Below, piece by piece: positions 1-9,199 of a stretch of 21,482 bases of DNA (positions within the stretch are counted from its first letter, which is position 1; every line of letters starts with the position of its first letter). The position numbers and the translations under genes are program-made. The notes beneath the pieces were generated by a model. The model searched no databases and had not been told where the DNA came from. It saw nothing but the letters and a program-made list of their open reading frames with translations. The DNA is from Candidatus Aminicenantota bacterium. Lineage in GTDB: Bacteria; Acidobacteriota; Aminicenantia; UBA2199. The DNA lies in NCBI GenBank assembly GCA_030612495.1, contig JAUWNT010000017.1, positions 1 through 21,482 of the forward strand, read 5' to 3'.

Positions 1-11
1 AAAAAAAATAT

Positions 12-2975
12 TCAAATGTTTCCACAGGGGATTTTGAAAGGACAATAAGAGCAATAGTTTTTATCCGAAGAATTTGGTATAAATTCTTCTCTTAAAAAGA
101 TATCCATTATAATCTCTGAAAGATTTATAGAAAAATTATGCATAATAGAAATTTTATCTTCATTTGAAATAGGTTCACTGTCCTTTGTCGATATAAATAC
201 AGGTTTGAAAAAATCATCTGCCTTTTTCAAAAAAATGTACGCAGCATCCATATTCTCATAATTTTTTATATAATTTTCATTATATATCTTTAGATAAAGA
301 AGAATCTGGAAATTCCTATAATTTTTCGAAATGGAATTAAGCTTGTCAATATATTCATCTCCAGGACAACGATACAATGATCCTACATTAAAATCTCTAA
401 TTTTTTTATTCACCTTTACATGAAACTCAGCACCAGTTTTATAATCAATGATCCTTACAATATTATCCTCTTTTTCAATCCTGTCAATTCTTCCTTTTAT
501 AAGAATATCTCTTTTTAATTCATCTATAAAAATCTTTTGAGATAATTCTTTTTCTAAACCTGAAATCTCTATATTTGCTTCTCTCATTCGATTTAAGTCA
601 AAAAGAATAAAATCCTTTATTTTGTTAAAAAGCACCAAAAACCTGATTTTCCATACTCCTGAAAATTTTTTAAACCCCTTTTTTTCAAAATTCTCCTTTA
701 ATATTATCTCTAAGATTTGTTCTAAATTATTTTCAATTGATTGTCTCTTATAACTCTTATAAAATTGTTCTAAAGATTTATGAATGATTGTTCCAAGAGT
801 TCCTGAATCAGCATCCAATGAAATTTCTTCCTTCTCTTTGATATTAAGAACTTTTTCAAAATAAAATCTCAAAGGACACTTAACATAAGTCTCAAGAGAA
901 GATGGAGAAAATTCTATCTCTCTTAGTTTTCTTTCAATTTCTATATTTTTTTCTACTACTTTTTTTTCATAATCCTTAATATTGAAACTAATTCTCTTTG
1001 ATATTATGTTATTACACTTTTCCTTCTCTTTTTCAATCTCATAAATAATCCTTTCAACAAATCTACTCTTTTCTGTTCTTCCAAAACCCTGTTTTTTTTC
1101 AGTCCACAAAATATGTGTGTTTTTTGAGCTTCCAATCAAAGAAAAAAAATTAAATGAATACAACTTCTCCCAATCAGAGTAAGCTCTAATACCAAGCACT
1201 TTTCTTATATCATAGGGTAAAAAGGCATCATATTTTGAGCTTTTAGGCAGCACCCCCTCAACAACATCCAGGATAATAACATCATCAAATTTTAACCCCC
1301 TGAACTCTAACATTCCCATAACCTGAATACCTTTAAGTGGAGACCCTTGAAAATTTATTCTCTTTTTTGAAAAATAAAACCTTATAAACGAAGAGAGAGA
1401 ATTGAAATTCGAGCTTCCCAATTCACCCTTCCAGAAATCTGAAAAATCAATAAGTTCATCCATTACTTCAACAGCACAAAAAATATACTCCTCAAGAAAA
1501 AGATAAACCTCCTTATTCTTCTCCAGGCTTAAAACAGAATTCTTAATGAAAACACATAATTCATCAAGAGACATATTGTTGTGTATAATAAAAATTCTAT
1601 GAATACGAAAAATCTCCTTCTTTATATTTTCTCTTATATTCTTATCAATATCATCGGAACTTTCTAAAACCATACTGAGTTTTTCTTCGATTTCATCAAT
1701 ATCAAAATAGAGGATATTTTCCTTATTTATAATATATTCGATTAAATGAATCCCTCTTTTTAAAGGTTCCTGATCATCATTCAAGTCTCCTGAGAGTTTT
1801 ACATAAGGATGTCTTATAAGGTTCAAATAATCAATAGAGAAAAGTCTTCCATTCTGATAGGTTTCAGCAACTTTAAGTATATTGTGAATTAATTGAAAGA
1901 GAGGAGTCCTTACAAAAGGATAACCCATAGTAATATTAAATGGGATTTTATCATCGTTCATATCAAAACGTGACACAACTCCCTGTATGAATGGAATCAA
2001 AGAGGATGAATCAGGCAGTACAATCCCAATTTTTTTCAGATCATGTTTGCTCTTTTTTGTTTTTATAATATTTGCAAGTATCTCATAGACCTGAAGCATT
2101 TCAGTTTCAACATTACTTTCCGGATAAAGGTTAACTTTATCAGAAAATCTGTTCCAGGCTGTAAATTCATTCTTTTTAATACTATGTTTTAGATTTAAAG
2201 CCTTCAGGGTTTTGTGCTGTAAAAAAAATGGTGATGAACTCTCTTTTACTGCAGATGAATCACTCCTTAATATAAATAAAGAATCTTTATTTATTAAAGA
2301 AAATTTCAATAATTTCTCTTCAGAGACATTTAAGGCATTCATTCCAACAAAAATAAATTTCTTTTTTCCTGGAATTTTTAATTTCTCATCTTCACAAAGC
2401 TGAGCAATAGATTTATAAACAAAACCTCTTGTGTATTTTTTGTTCTCAATCAACAAAGACAAAAACCTCTTTATCAATTGAGGCAATTCAATTATAAAAT
2501 TTTTATATTCCTTATGGTATTCTCCATACTTTACAAACTCCTTAAAAATATCTCCATTCAATTTCTTGATTTCCCCGCCTTCAACCAGAATTTCTTCAAC
2601 AGCATTTAAAATATTCAGAATATTAGGAAAAAAGTTTATATAGCTATTATCAATTTCTCCTCCATAACAAACAGAACCCTTGAATACCTCTTTTACAGCT
2701 AAAAAAAGAAAAAGAGAGGCTTCCAATTCATTTGCATATTTGAATCCAGGGAAATTTAATTCAAAAAGGTAATTAAAAAAATTATCAATAGTAAGCATAT
2801 GCGGAGGAAAATAATTTTTTCCGATTTTCTTACTCAATTTCTCCTGTAAGAAAAGGCGCATTCTTTTAGAGGGAAAAATAACAATAAGATTGGAAAAATC
2901 CTCTTTATTCTCTTTTGAAATTTCATCAACAGTAGCTGTTATTAAATCCTCATTTAAGTTAATTATCTTTAACAT
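12..2975 (-). CDS. addB: AddB/RexB-type subunit of a helicase-nuclease (PD-(D/E)XK nuclease)
   Basis: Probable second subunit of an AddAB-type enzyme that resects double-strand DNA ends for RecA-dependent repair in the cytoplasm. The 987-residue product ends in a RecB-type nuclease domain: a GRIDRI strand is followed by IIDYKTG at about residues 842-848, with D844 and K846 as the catalytic pair. Near the C-terminus, C975, C978 and C984 (CSYCPFKIPC), together with an earlier Cys in YVKCPLRFYF (about residue 700), match the four-Cys iron-sulfur staple of AddB and Cas4 nucleases. The N-terminus reads NLIVIFPSKRMRLF and I see no Walker A motif, so its helicase-like half is probably non-catalytic, as in RexB-like proteins. 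The ATG at 2975 overlaps the end of the addA-like gene by 7 bases, so the two are probably translationally coupled. Somewhat shorter than the usual 1,100-1,200 residues. Confident in the class; AddB versus RexB naming is less certain. Confidence 0.88.
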   Translation of the reverse strand: MLKIINLNEDLITATVDEISKENKEDFSNLIVIFPSKRMRLFLQEKLSKKIGKNYFPPHMLTIDNFFNYLFELNFPGFKYANELEASLFLFLAVKEVFKGSVCYGGEIDNSYINFFPNILNILNAVEEILVEGGEIKKLNGDIFKEFVKYGEYHKEYKNFIIELPQLIKRFLSLLIENKKYTRGFVYKSIAQLCEDEKLKIPGKKKFIFVGMNALNVSEEKLLKFSLINKDSLFILRSDSSAVKESSSPFFLQHKTLKALNLKHSIKKNEFTAWNRFSDKVNLYPESNVETEMLQVYEILANIIKTKKSKHDLKKIGIVLPDSSSLIPFIQGVVSRFDMNDDKIPFNITMGYPFVRTPLFQLIHNILKVAETYQNGRLFSIDYLNLIRHPYVKLSGDLNDDQEPLKRGIHLIEYIINKENILYFDIDEIEEKLSMVLESSDDIDKNIRENIKKEIFRIHRIFIIHNNMSLDELCVFIKNSVLSLEKNKEVYLFLEEYIFCAVEVMDELIDFSDFWKGELGSSNFNSLSSFIRFYFSKKRINFQGSPLKGIQVMGMLEFRGLKFDDVIILDVVEGVLPKSSKYDAFLPYDIRKVLGIRAYSDWEKLYSFNFFSLIGSSKNTHILWTEKKQGFGRTEKSRFVERIIYEIEKEKEKCNNIISKRISFNIKDYEKKVVEKNIEIERKLREIEFSPSSLETYVKCPLRFYFEKVLNIKEKEEISLDADSGTLGTIIHKSLEQFYKSYKRQSIENNLEQILEIILKENFEKKGFKKFSGVWKIRFLVLFNKIKDFILFDLNRMREANIEISGLEKELSQKIFIDELKRDILIKGRIDRIEKEDNIVRIIDYKTGAEFHVKVNKKIRDFNVGSLYRCPGDEYIDKLNSISKNYRNFQILLYLKIYNENYIKNYENMDAAYIFLKKADDFFKPVFISTKDSEPISNEDKISIMHNFSINLSEIIMDIFLREEFIPNSSDKNYCSYCPFKIPCGNI

Positions 2976-5900
2976 ATAACTTCTTCAACCTCTTTTAAGT
3001 CAGGATACAATAAAAAAGCTCTGCTCTTTTTATTTTTAAGCATAGGTCTGATAATATCCACGTATTCCCGTATCTGCTCTCTATAAACCTCTTTTTTCTC
3101 TCTCCCTGTTTTATAGTCAATTACAATAACCTCATCTCCCCTTACATTCAAACGATCAATCCTTTTACAAACATACCTATCTACTGTGACCTTTATTATT
3201 TCTTTTTCATTAAATACATCAAATGTTGGATTAAAAAACTGGAATACTTCATCTAATGACAAAAACTCAAAAAGCATCTCAACATAATCTTTTTCCAATC
3301 CCATCTCTTCTATTATTGAATTAAGTACAGGCTTGATCTCCCCTTTATTATCAAATCTTTTTATTTTAGCCAAAATTTTATGGATTATCTCCCCTCTTTC
3401 CATACCTTGTTCCTCTGACTCAGTTCTATACTTTGAATAAGAGAAAATTAAAAATTCCTTTTGCCATTGCTTTGTTAATATTTTCTTTGATATAAGAGGA
3501 AGTTCTAAAGTTGGCATAACCTCTTTCTCTTTACATTCTTTTTCTGAAAACTTACCAAATTCTATTAAACCCTTATCAGAATCAATCATAGGATGTCTGA
3601 GAATGATTTCTGCAAAATTGCCAAACCTTTTGAACTCATCTGAACCTGAAGACTGCGGAGGTAATTTTTTTGTCACTATATGAATAAATTGAGCATTTCG
3701 TGCCCTTGTAAAAGCTACATATAACAGATTTAAATTATCAATATAATCCTTTTCAATCTCCTTTAAATAAATCCTTTTCAGCTCTTGATTAATTGAAGCA
3801 TAGTCTTTAGAGATATGATAAAACATACCATTATCCAGAAAAAGGGTCCTTTTATTCTTTGGTCTTGAATCTTTTATGGGAAGAATCACAACAGGAAATT
3901 CCAGACCCTTTGCCTTATGAATTGTCATTACCCTTATTCCGGAACTATATTCTATATTATCAATGGTCTGCTGTGATTTACCTTCAATTAATCTTTTCCA
4001 TTCATCAAGAAAACATGAAATAGAATGGATTTCCTTTTGTTCAAGATCATGAATAAATTCTCCGAAACTAAGAAAAAAGTTAGCATATTCTTTGAAATTT
4101 TCATAAAGTTTAAATTTTTGCATCATATCATGAAAAATGTCATACAGAGGAAGAAACCCAACTGATTTGAAAAATGGTTCAATAAAATATTTCCATAAAC
4201 CGGGAAAATGGCTTTTAAAAATCTTATAAAAAGGTTTTGATCCGGAAGCCTCTATAAAAACAGACTCATCAAAACCCTTCATTTCTTCTTTAAATAATTT
4301 TTTAGCTGAAGTTTGAAAAATTTCTCCATTCACAAATGAATAAAAACTAAGATTATCCGGGGGGAAATCGAGAAATTTAAAAAAGCTTATAATCTCATTG
4401 ATAACAGGAGATGATGATAGAAGTAAAGATTCATCAGATATGGCATTAATGCCTTTTAAGGATAAAAATTTAATAATATCACGCCCATCTTCATTTTTTC
4501 TTACTAAAATAGCAATATCTGAGTCTTTATAGCCTTTATTTCTGGATTTTTGAATGGACTCGAATATTTCATCAAACAATATTTGCTCCTTTTTATTGGA
4601 AGTAAAATCTTCATTTGCATTTACAGAAATAGTAACAAAACCATTAGTTTGATTTTTATAATCCGGAATTTTCTGAATAGAATTCTTAAAATTTCTTAAT
4701 ACTGCATGTTTCACTATTTTAGATGGAATAGTCTCAATAATATTTTTCGGATCCCAGAATGTGTTGTTAAAACCAACAATACCTTTCTCACTTCTCCAGT
4801 TTTTATCAAGTTCCTTTGAAAAAGATCTTTCAGATGCTAAATTTAAAGAAAGAATCTCATTGCGTAAAATTTCTTCATTCATCAATTCAGAATTTCCACC
4901 TCTCCACCTGTAAATCGCCTGCTTTCTATCTCCTACCATAAAAAAAGAGGCCTTTTCATTTGAAGATAATGCTTCATCGATCAAAGGTGACAGAGCTTTA
5001 AATTGTAATTCACTTGTGTCTTGAAACTCATCAAAAAGGAAATGTGAAAAACGATCTGATAATTTCAGGTAGATATATGGAAGTGCAGAATCTTGCCAGC
5101 TCTTGATCCTGTCTCTTATAGTCCTGGAAAATTCTTCAACAAAGATCTTTGTTTTGTCCTTTAACCAGAACTGAGAGAATCCATAAAAAAAACGGCTAAA
5201 ATTCATTACTCTATAAAGACTTGAAACATAAATTAAATCAGAAAGTTCCTTTTTTGCCTTATAAAAAGCCTTTACAAATTTTTCTCCATATTCAGGCAAA
5301 GCATCTTGTTTTAAACACTTAGAAGCATCATTTTTTTTAAAAAAGGATTTTGAAACCAATAAATTAAGATTTTCTATTACCCTTTCCGAATGAGTCATAT
5401 CATGCATTATTTTTATAAGTCCCTGATTAACGACATTTCCATTAAGATATTTATTCTTACAGGAATCACAGGGCTCTTGTGTAACAACTGCAAATAAATT
5501 CTTTAACTCCTCTCGAAAAAGTTTGAATTTTCTATTAAATTTTGATTTTATACCCTCAAAACTCTCCCCATTTATATGTGTCACATCCTTTCTTAAATAC
5601 ATAGAATAGAAAGCAGTTATAAGATCAATAATCTCCTCATCAACTCTCCATTTTTTAAACTTTTCAGTAGTTCTTAAATCATTCATAAATGCTTGTATAA
5701 GATCCCAATCATTATCACAAATAAATTCAATATACTGTCTCGCTTTTATCTTTAAATCTATTGATGCATCAACTCCTATTTCAAAGTTAGGGGGTAATCT
5801 CAAATCAGGAGATATTACCTGAACAATTGAACTCATAAGAGAATCAATGGTTTTTACATTAAAATCATTATAATTGGAAATTATAGTTTCCAGTATAAAA

Positions 5901-6235
5901 CTTGAAAGTTCCAATATCTTATTTTCAGAGATTTTACTCTCTTTGCTTAAATCTGCTAAAAATATTTTATTTTCATTTGATAAATTAAAGCCTTCTTGAC
6001 TCAAAGATAATTTTTTGAGTTTATCAAGTATTCTCTCCTTCATCTCATTAGCAGCTTTATTTGTAAATGTAATTGCTAAAATTGAACTGAGGATTTTCTG
6101 TATATCACATTCACGAAGATTTTTTAAAGGAGATAGATAAAAAATCTCAAATAATTTTACAAGAAATTCTAAAGTTAATTTATAAGTCTTACCAGACCCA
6201 GCAGATGCTTCATATTTTAATACTCTTTCTTTCAA
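2969..6235 (-). CDS. addA: AddA-type UvrD/REP helicase with C-terminal RecB nuclease
   Basis: Motor and nuclease subunit of an AddAB-type double-strand-end resection enzyme. All SF1A motifs are visible (numbered from the upstream TTG at 6247): Walker A ASAGSGKT (14-21), motif Ia AITFTNKAANEM (58-69), motif II FDEFQD (405-410), motif III MVGDRKQAIYRWRG (437-450), motif IV NWRSEKG, motif V TIHKAKGLEFPVV (775-787) and motif VI YVAFTRAR (843-850). The C-terminus carries a RecB-type nuclease: KRIDRL, then IDYKTG with D1044 and K1046, then a QIREY helix. Two in-frame TTG codons are possible starts. The one at 6235 is chosen because GAGGA lies 5 bases upstream of it, whereas the TTG at 6247 has no Shine-Dalgarno sequence. 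The 3' end overlaps the addB-like gene by 7 bases. It is transcribed divergently from the DUF362 gene. Confidence 0.92.
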   Translation of the reverse strand: MKERVLKYEASAGSGKTYKLTLEFLVKLFEIFYLSPLKNLRECDIQKILSSILAITFTNKAANEMKERILDKLKKLSLSQEGFNLSNENKIFLADLSKESKISENKILELSSFILETIISNYNDFNVKTIDSLMSSIVQVISPDLRLPPNFEIGVDASIDLKIKARQYIEFICDNDWDLIQAFMNDLRTTEKFKKWRVDEEIIDLITAFYSMYLRKDVTHINGESFEGIKSKFNRKFKLFREELKNLFAVVTQEPCDSCKNKYLNGNVVNQGLIKIMHDMTHSERVIENLNLLVSKSFFKKNDASKCLKQDALPEYGEKFVKAFYKAKKELSDLIYVSSLYRVMNFSRFFYGFSQFWLKDKTKIFVEEFSRTIRDRIKSWQDSALPYIYLKLSDRFSHFLFDEFQDTSELQFKALSPLIDEALSSNEKASFFMVGDRKQAIYRWRGGNSELMNEEILRNEILSLNLASERSFSKELDKNWRSEKGIVGFNNTFWDPKNIIETIPSKIVKHAVLRNFKNSIQKIPDYKNQTNGFVTISVNANEDFTSNKKEQILFDEIFESIQKSRNKGYKDSDIAILVRKNEDGRDIIKFLSLKGINAISDESLLLSSSPVINEIISFFKFLDFPPDNLSFYSFVNGEIFQTSAKKLFKEEMKGFDESVFIEASGSKPFYKIFKSHFPGLWKYFIEPFFKSVGFLPLYDIFHDMMQKFKLYENFKEYANFFLSFGEFIHDLEQKEIHSISCFLDEWKRLIEGKSQQTIDNIEYSSGIRVMTIHKAKGLEFPVVILPIKDSRPKNKRTLFLDNGMFYHISKDYASINQELKRIYLKEIEKDYIDNLNLLYVAFTRARNAQFIHIVTKKLPPQSSGSDEFKRFGNFAEIILRHPMIDSDKGLIEFGKFSEKECKEKEVMPTLELPLISKKILTKQWQKEFLIFSYSKYRTESEEQGMERGEIIHKILAKIKRFDNKGEIKPVLNSIIEEMGLEKDYVEMLFEFLSLDEVFQFFNPTFDVFNEKEIIKVTVDRYVCKRIDRLNVRGDEVIVIDYKTGREKKEVYREQIREYVDIIRPMLKNKKSRAFLLYPDLKEVEEVIC

Positions 6236-6307
6236 CTTATTCCTCAATGCAAATTTTAGTATAATAAGCCAAACATATCAAATCCACAATTTAAAAAAGT
6301 TATTTAC

Positions 6308-6336
6308 TTGATTAGCAAGAAAACATTTATTACAAT
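6308..6336 (+). promoter_or_regulatory. Predicted sigma-70-type promoter for the DUF362 gene
   Basis: TTGATT (6308-6313), a 17-base spacer and TACAAT (6331-6336) lie about 30 bases before the DUF362 start codon in the divergent gap with addA. Spacing is ideal and the -10 differs from consensus at one base. In such AT-rich DNA chance matches are common. Confidence 0.45.
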
Positions 6337-6367
6337 ATTATAATTCAATCGGAAAAAATGTGAAATA

Positions 6368-7528
6368 ATGATTCAATCAAAAGTAGCACTTATTAAATGT
6401 GATAATTATGATGAAGCAAAAGTTAGTTTAGCTGTAAAACGGGGAATTGATCTGTTGGGCGGTATTTCGTGCTTTGCAAAACCAGGGGAAAAAATTGTGC
6501 TAAAGCCTAACTTACTGGCAGGTGACCCTCCGGAGAAAGCTGTAACTACTCACCCTATTGTATTTAAAGTAATAGGAGAGATTTTTAAATCCACAGGAGC
6601 AAATATATTCTATGGTGATTCACCTGGCATAGGCAAACCTGAACGTATTGCTCATTTAGCAGGAATTAAAAAAGTAGCAGACAATCTAAACATTAAATTT
6701 GCAGACTTTCGAAATGCAGTAAAAATTTCTTACCCGGATGCCCTATTAGCAAAACAGTTAGAATTGGCAAAAGGAGTAGTGGATGCTGATGGAATTATTA
6801 GCATTCCCAAAATGAAAACCCATGGATTTACACGGATAACAGGCGCTGTGAAAAATCAATTTGGCTGTTTACCAGGTTTACAAAAAGCTGAGTTCCACGT
6901 CAAAATGCCGGATATTTATGATTTTTCCAGAGTATTGGTGGATATCAATAATTTCTTGAAACCAAGATTGTATATTATGGATGGAATTTTAGCAATGCAA
7001 GGCAATGGGCCCAGGGGAGGAGAACCAGTGGAAATGAAAGTCTTATTATTCTCAAACGATCCAGTGGCTCTGGACAGCGTATTTTGTAAACTCATTGATT
7101 TAAAACCAGAATTTGTCCCATATATGAAATTTGGAAGGGAATCCGGGCTTGGAACTGATTTATACAATGAAATTGCCATTGTTGGTGATGATATCAAAGG
7201 TTTAATAAATAAGAGCTTTGAAGTGACTCGAAAGCCTCCATCTCAATTTGTTTCTGCAAGGAGCTTTCCTCCTTTTTTAAAAAACTTGATCACTCCAAAA
7301 CCTGTAATCATATATGAGCAGTGTGTCAACTGTGGAAGCTGTATACAGCAGTGCCCAGTCTTACCAAAAGCACTTTACTGGTCCGGGAGAAAAAAGGACA
7401 AACAACCAATATATAATTATAAACTATGTATACGATGCTTTTGCTGTCAGGAAATCTGTCCGGAAAAAGCCATTTATATAAAAACCCCTCTATTGGGAAG
7501 GCTTATTCACTCCTATATTCCGGAATAA
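6368..7528 (+). CDS. DUF362 protein fused to a two-cluster 4Fe-4S ferredoxin domain
   Basis: Residues about 1-290 are a DUF362 domain, recognised from VLKPNLLAGDPPEKAVTTHP, the FYGDSPG segment, IPKMKTHGFTRITGAVKN and the NDPVALDSVF segment. Residues about 315-370 hold two bacterial ferredoxin motifs, CVNCGSCIQQCP and CIRCFCCQEICP, giving eight Cys for two 4Fe-4S clusters. The molecular role of DUF362/ferredoxin proteins is not established; they are widespread in anaerobes and a redox role is likely. No signal peptide, so probably cytoplasmic. Base composition looks visibly less AT-rich than the neighbours, as expected for a conserved housekeeping gene. The ATG at 6368 lacks a strong Shine-Dalgarno sequence. 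The gene converges on the PilZ gene with only 32 bases between stops and no clear terminator. Confidence 0.9.
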   Translation: MIQSKVALIKCDNYDEAKVSLAVKRGIDLLGGISCFAKPGEKIVLKPNLLAGDPPEKAVTTHPIVFKVIGEIFKSTGANIFYGDSPGIGKPERIAHLAGIKKVADNLNIKFADFRNAVKISYPDALLAKQLELAKGVVDADGIISIPKMKTHGFTRITGAVKNQFGCLPGLQKAEFHVKMPDIYDFSRVLVDINNFLKPRLYIMDGILAMQGNGPRGGEPVEMKVLLFSNDPVALDSVFCKLIDLKPEFVPYMKFGRESGLGTDLYNEIAIVGDDIKGLINKSFEVTRKPPSQFVSARSFPPFLKNLITPKPVIIYEQCVNCGSCIQQCPVLPKALYWSGRKKDKQPIYNYKLCIRCFCCQEICPEKAIYIKTPLLGRLIHSYIPE

Positions 7529-7560
7529 GTATCAGTTTATGTAACAATAAATTTTTAATG

Positions 7561-7941
7561 CTAATTTCTTAGGTTATCAACAAATTGATAATATTCTTCA
7601 GGTGCTTCTCTTATAAAAGCTCCAATATCAAATGACTTTGACAAAGCTATTTTTTGCTTTATCCAGCATGTAGTTGCTTTAAGTTTAAATGTCTGATCAC
7701 CGATATTGAATAAAATATCAATGCCTCTGGTTATTGGAGCTTTATTCATAGAAAAACTGATCCCTTTTCTAGAAAAATCCAAAAGAATAGCAGGTGAATC
7801 ATTAATCTTTAAAATTGATCTCCTTTTAATTCTTTTACTTTCTCTTCTTTCCATTATAAATAGGCATTTATTACTTAATGAATAAAAACACCCATACTCC
7901 ATAAATATTACTTTAATATTTTTTCTTCCTATAATATACAT
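7561..7941 (-). CDS. PilZ-domain protein (putative cyclic-di-GMP receptor)
   Basis: Small protein with the two sequence signatures of PilZ domains. An RxxxR motif (RESKR, residues 33-37) is followed about 18 residues later by a DxSxxG motif (DFSRKG, 55-60). These are the residues that clasp cyclic-di-GMP in characterised PilZ proteins. The remaining 60 residues alternate hydrophobic beta-strand-like stretches, giving roughly 97 residues of PilZ domain and no other domain. The first 29 residues do not look like part of the fold, and the Met at residue 30 (MERRESKR) is a plausible true start, but neither start has a convincing ribosome binding site. The gene follows the beta-propeller lipoprotein gene on the same strand after 61 bases, so it may be read from that transcript. 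Probably acts in motility, adhesion or envelope polysaccharide control, which is an inference from the family. Confidence 0.75.
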   Translation of the reverse strand: MYIIGRKNIKVIFMEYGCFYSLSNKCLFIMERRESKRIKRRSILKINDSPAILLDFSRKGISFSMNKAPITRGIDILFNIGDQTFKLKATTCWIKQKIALSKSFDIGAFIREAPEEYYQFVDNLRN

Positions 7942-8002
7942 ACTTTTTAAATAATTTCAATCTTTTTTATCTTTTTTTTAAAATAAAAAATTATTAAAAG
8001 GA

Positions 8003-9010
8003 TTACAAATATTTTTCTGTTATCCACTCAATATTCTCTCCATCTAATTTTGTTGCCCAGACTTTTATTAAATCTTTTTCTATACTAAATTCGAATATGT
8101 TACTAGATGTTTCGGGAATATATAACCTATTAGGTTTGTTCTTTAAGTCTATAAATTCATAAAAATATAGTGGTTCATAGCCTTTCTTATACTTAATTAA
8201 AATCCATGCTTTATCATCAGTTAAAATATTATTTATTGAAGTCCATGAAGACATCCATTGCTTATGGCCTTTATCATCATATTTGTTTACTTTATATTTT
8301 TTTGGATGAGGTTTATAAAAAGGAGGATTAAGAACTATTTTTTCAACCACTGTATATTTTTTAAGAGAAAAGACAATAATTTCAGGTGCGATACTCTCTA
8401 TAATATATAATTTATCTTTAACCACACAAATTGAAGCTTTATTTATATTAAATTTCATCATCAACTTATCTTTTTTAGATTTCCCAATCTTTTTTAATAT
8501 CCTATGCTTTTTTGAATCATAAATCTTTATTAAATGGTCTGGCCAATAGACATTAGCCAAAACCAATGCGTCCATAGAGATAAATTTAAGGTCGTCTATA
8601 TCAAAACTATTGATCCCAAAATTAACTTGCTCTAATTTTATTTCTTCATCTATACCTGATATTTTGAAGATATGGTTTAATGGATAAAGAGAGTTTATAT
8701 AAATATCTTGATTATATATTCTTAAACGAGAAGGTTTATATACTTGATCTGGTCCTATCCCATTCTTAAAAATGACTCTATCTTGTTTTTTATCTAAATC
8801 TATTAACACAATATCATTTGCAATGGCAATTATCTTATTCTTAATCCTTGCTTGACATGAAACAAAGGGAATATTATCTGAACGATAAATGATTTCTGTA
8901 GATTTAATTTCAGGAGAGATCAATTTATAACTTAAACTACTATTTCTATTACAATATGAAAATAAAAAAATAGTAAAAAATAAAATCAAATAATATATTT
9001 CTTTTCTCAC
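8003..9010 (-). CDS. Exported 6-bladed beta-propeller-like protein, possible lipoprotein
   Basis: 335-residue exported protein. The N-terminus has a positively charged start, a hydrophobic core (YYLILFFTIFLF) and a Cys at residue 20 in LFSYC. Tyr at the -1 position makes this an atypical lipobox, so lipidation is uncertain. The body is a run of beta-strand repeats such as IIAIANDIVLIDLDKK, RLRIYNQDIYINS and ISMDALVLANVYWPDHLIKIYD, resembling the 6-bladed beta-propeller (NHL-like) proteins encoded at 9200-10189 and 19014-20012. It is the most diverged of the three and lacks a clean GxGPGEF motif (it has NGIGPDQVYKPS instead). The start is a GTG: an in-frame TAA lies just upstream, no ATG is available, and no Shine-Dalgarno sequence sits at the usual distance. 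No specific ligand or activity can be assigned. Confidence 0.72.
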   Translation of the reverse strand: MRKEIYYLILFFTIFLFSYCNRNSSLSYKLISPEIKSTEIIYRSDNIPFVSCQARIKNKIIAIANDIVLIDLDKKQDRVIFKNGIGPDQVYKPSRLRIYNQDIYINSLYPLNHIFKISGIDEEIKLEQVNFGINSFDIDDLKFISMDALVLANVYWPDHLIKIYDSKKHRILKKIGKSKKDKLMMKFNINKASICVVKDKLYIIESIAPEIIVFSLKKYTVVEKIVLNPPFYKPHPKKYKVNKYDDKGHKQWMSSWTSINNILTDDKAWILIKYKKGYEPLYFYEFIDLKNKPNRLYIPETSSNIFEFSIEKDLIKVWATKLDGENIEWITEKYL

Positions 9011-9024
9011 TTTAATAAGATCAA

Positions 9025-9046
9025 GAAGGAGAAATTATCCTCCTTC
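9025..9046 (-). promoter_or_regulatory. Leader hairpin upstream of the beta-propeller lipoprotein gene
   Basis: Seven-base perfect arms (GAAGGAG and CTCCTTC on the minus strand) around an 8-base loop, ending about 14 bases before the GTG start of the 8003-9010 gene. The 5' arm contains the only AGGAG-like sequence in the leader, so it may mask or replace a ribosome binding site. No T-tract follows it, so it is not a standard terminator. Confidence 0.3.
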
Positions 9047-9155
9047 CTGAAAATTATAACAAATTTAAACAAAAAAAAACAATAAGATATTTTATTTTAC
9101 TTCTATTTTCCATCTCCACATCTCACCTTTACAAAATCCTTTAACTTTAACAGAG

Positions 9156-9183
9156 TGGCATTCTTGGGGTCATTAATGACCCC
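9156..9183. repeat. Collapsed relic of the GGGGTCA-ended mobile element
   Basis: The 17 bases at 9156-9172 (TGGCATTCTTGGGGTCA) are identical to 10246-10262, the left junction of the 169-bp element downstream. Here the left end runs straight into TTAATGACCCC, so 9166-9183 is a perfect 18-bp palindrome. This looks like an element reduced to its two terminal heptamers by internal deletion. It lies 17 bases past the stop of the 9200-10189 gene and might fold as a 3'-end hairpin, but no T-tract follows on the minus strand. Confidence 0.5.
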
Positions 9184-9199
9184 CTCTCAACATAGTATC

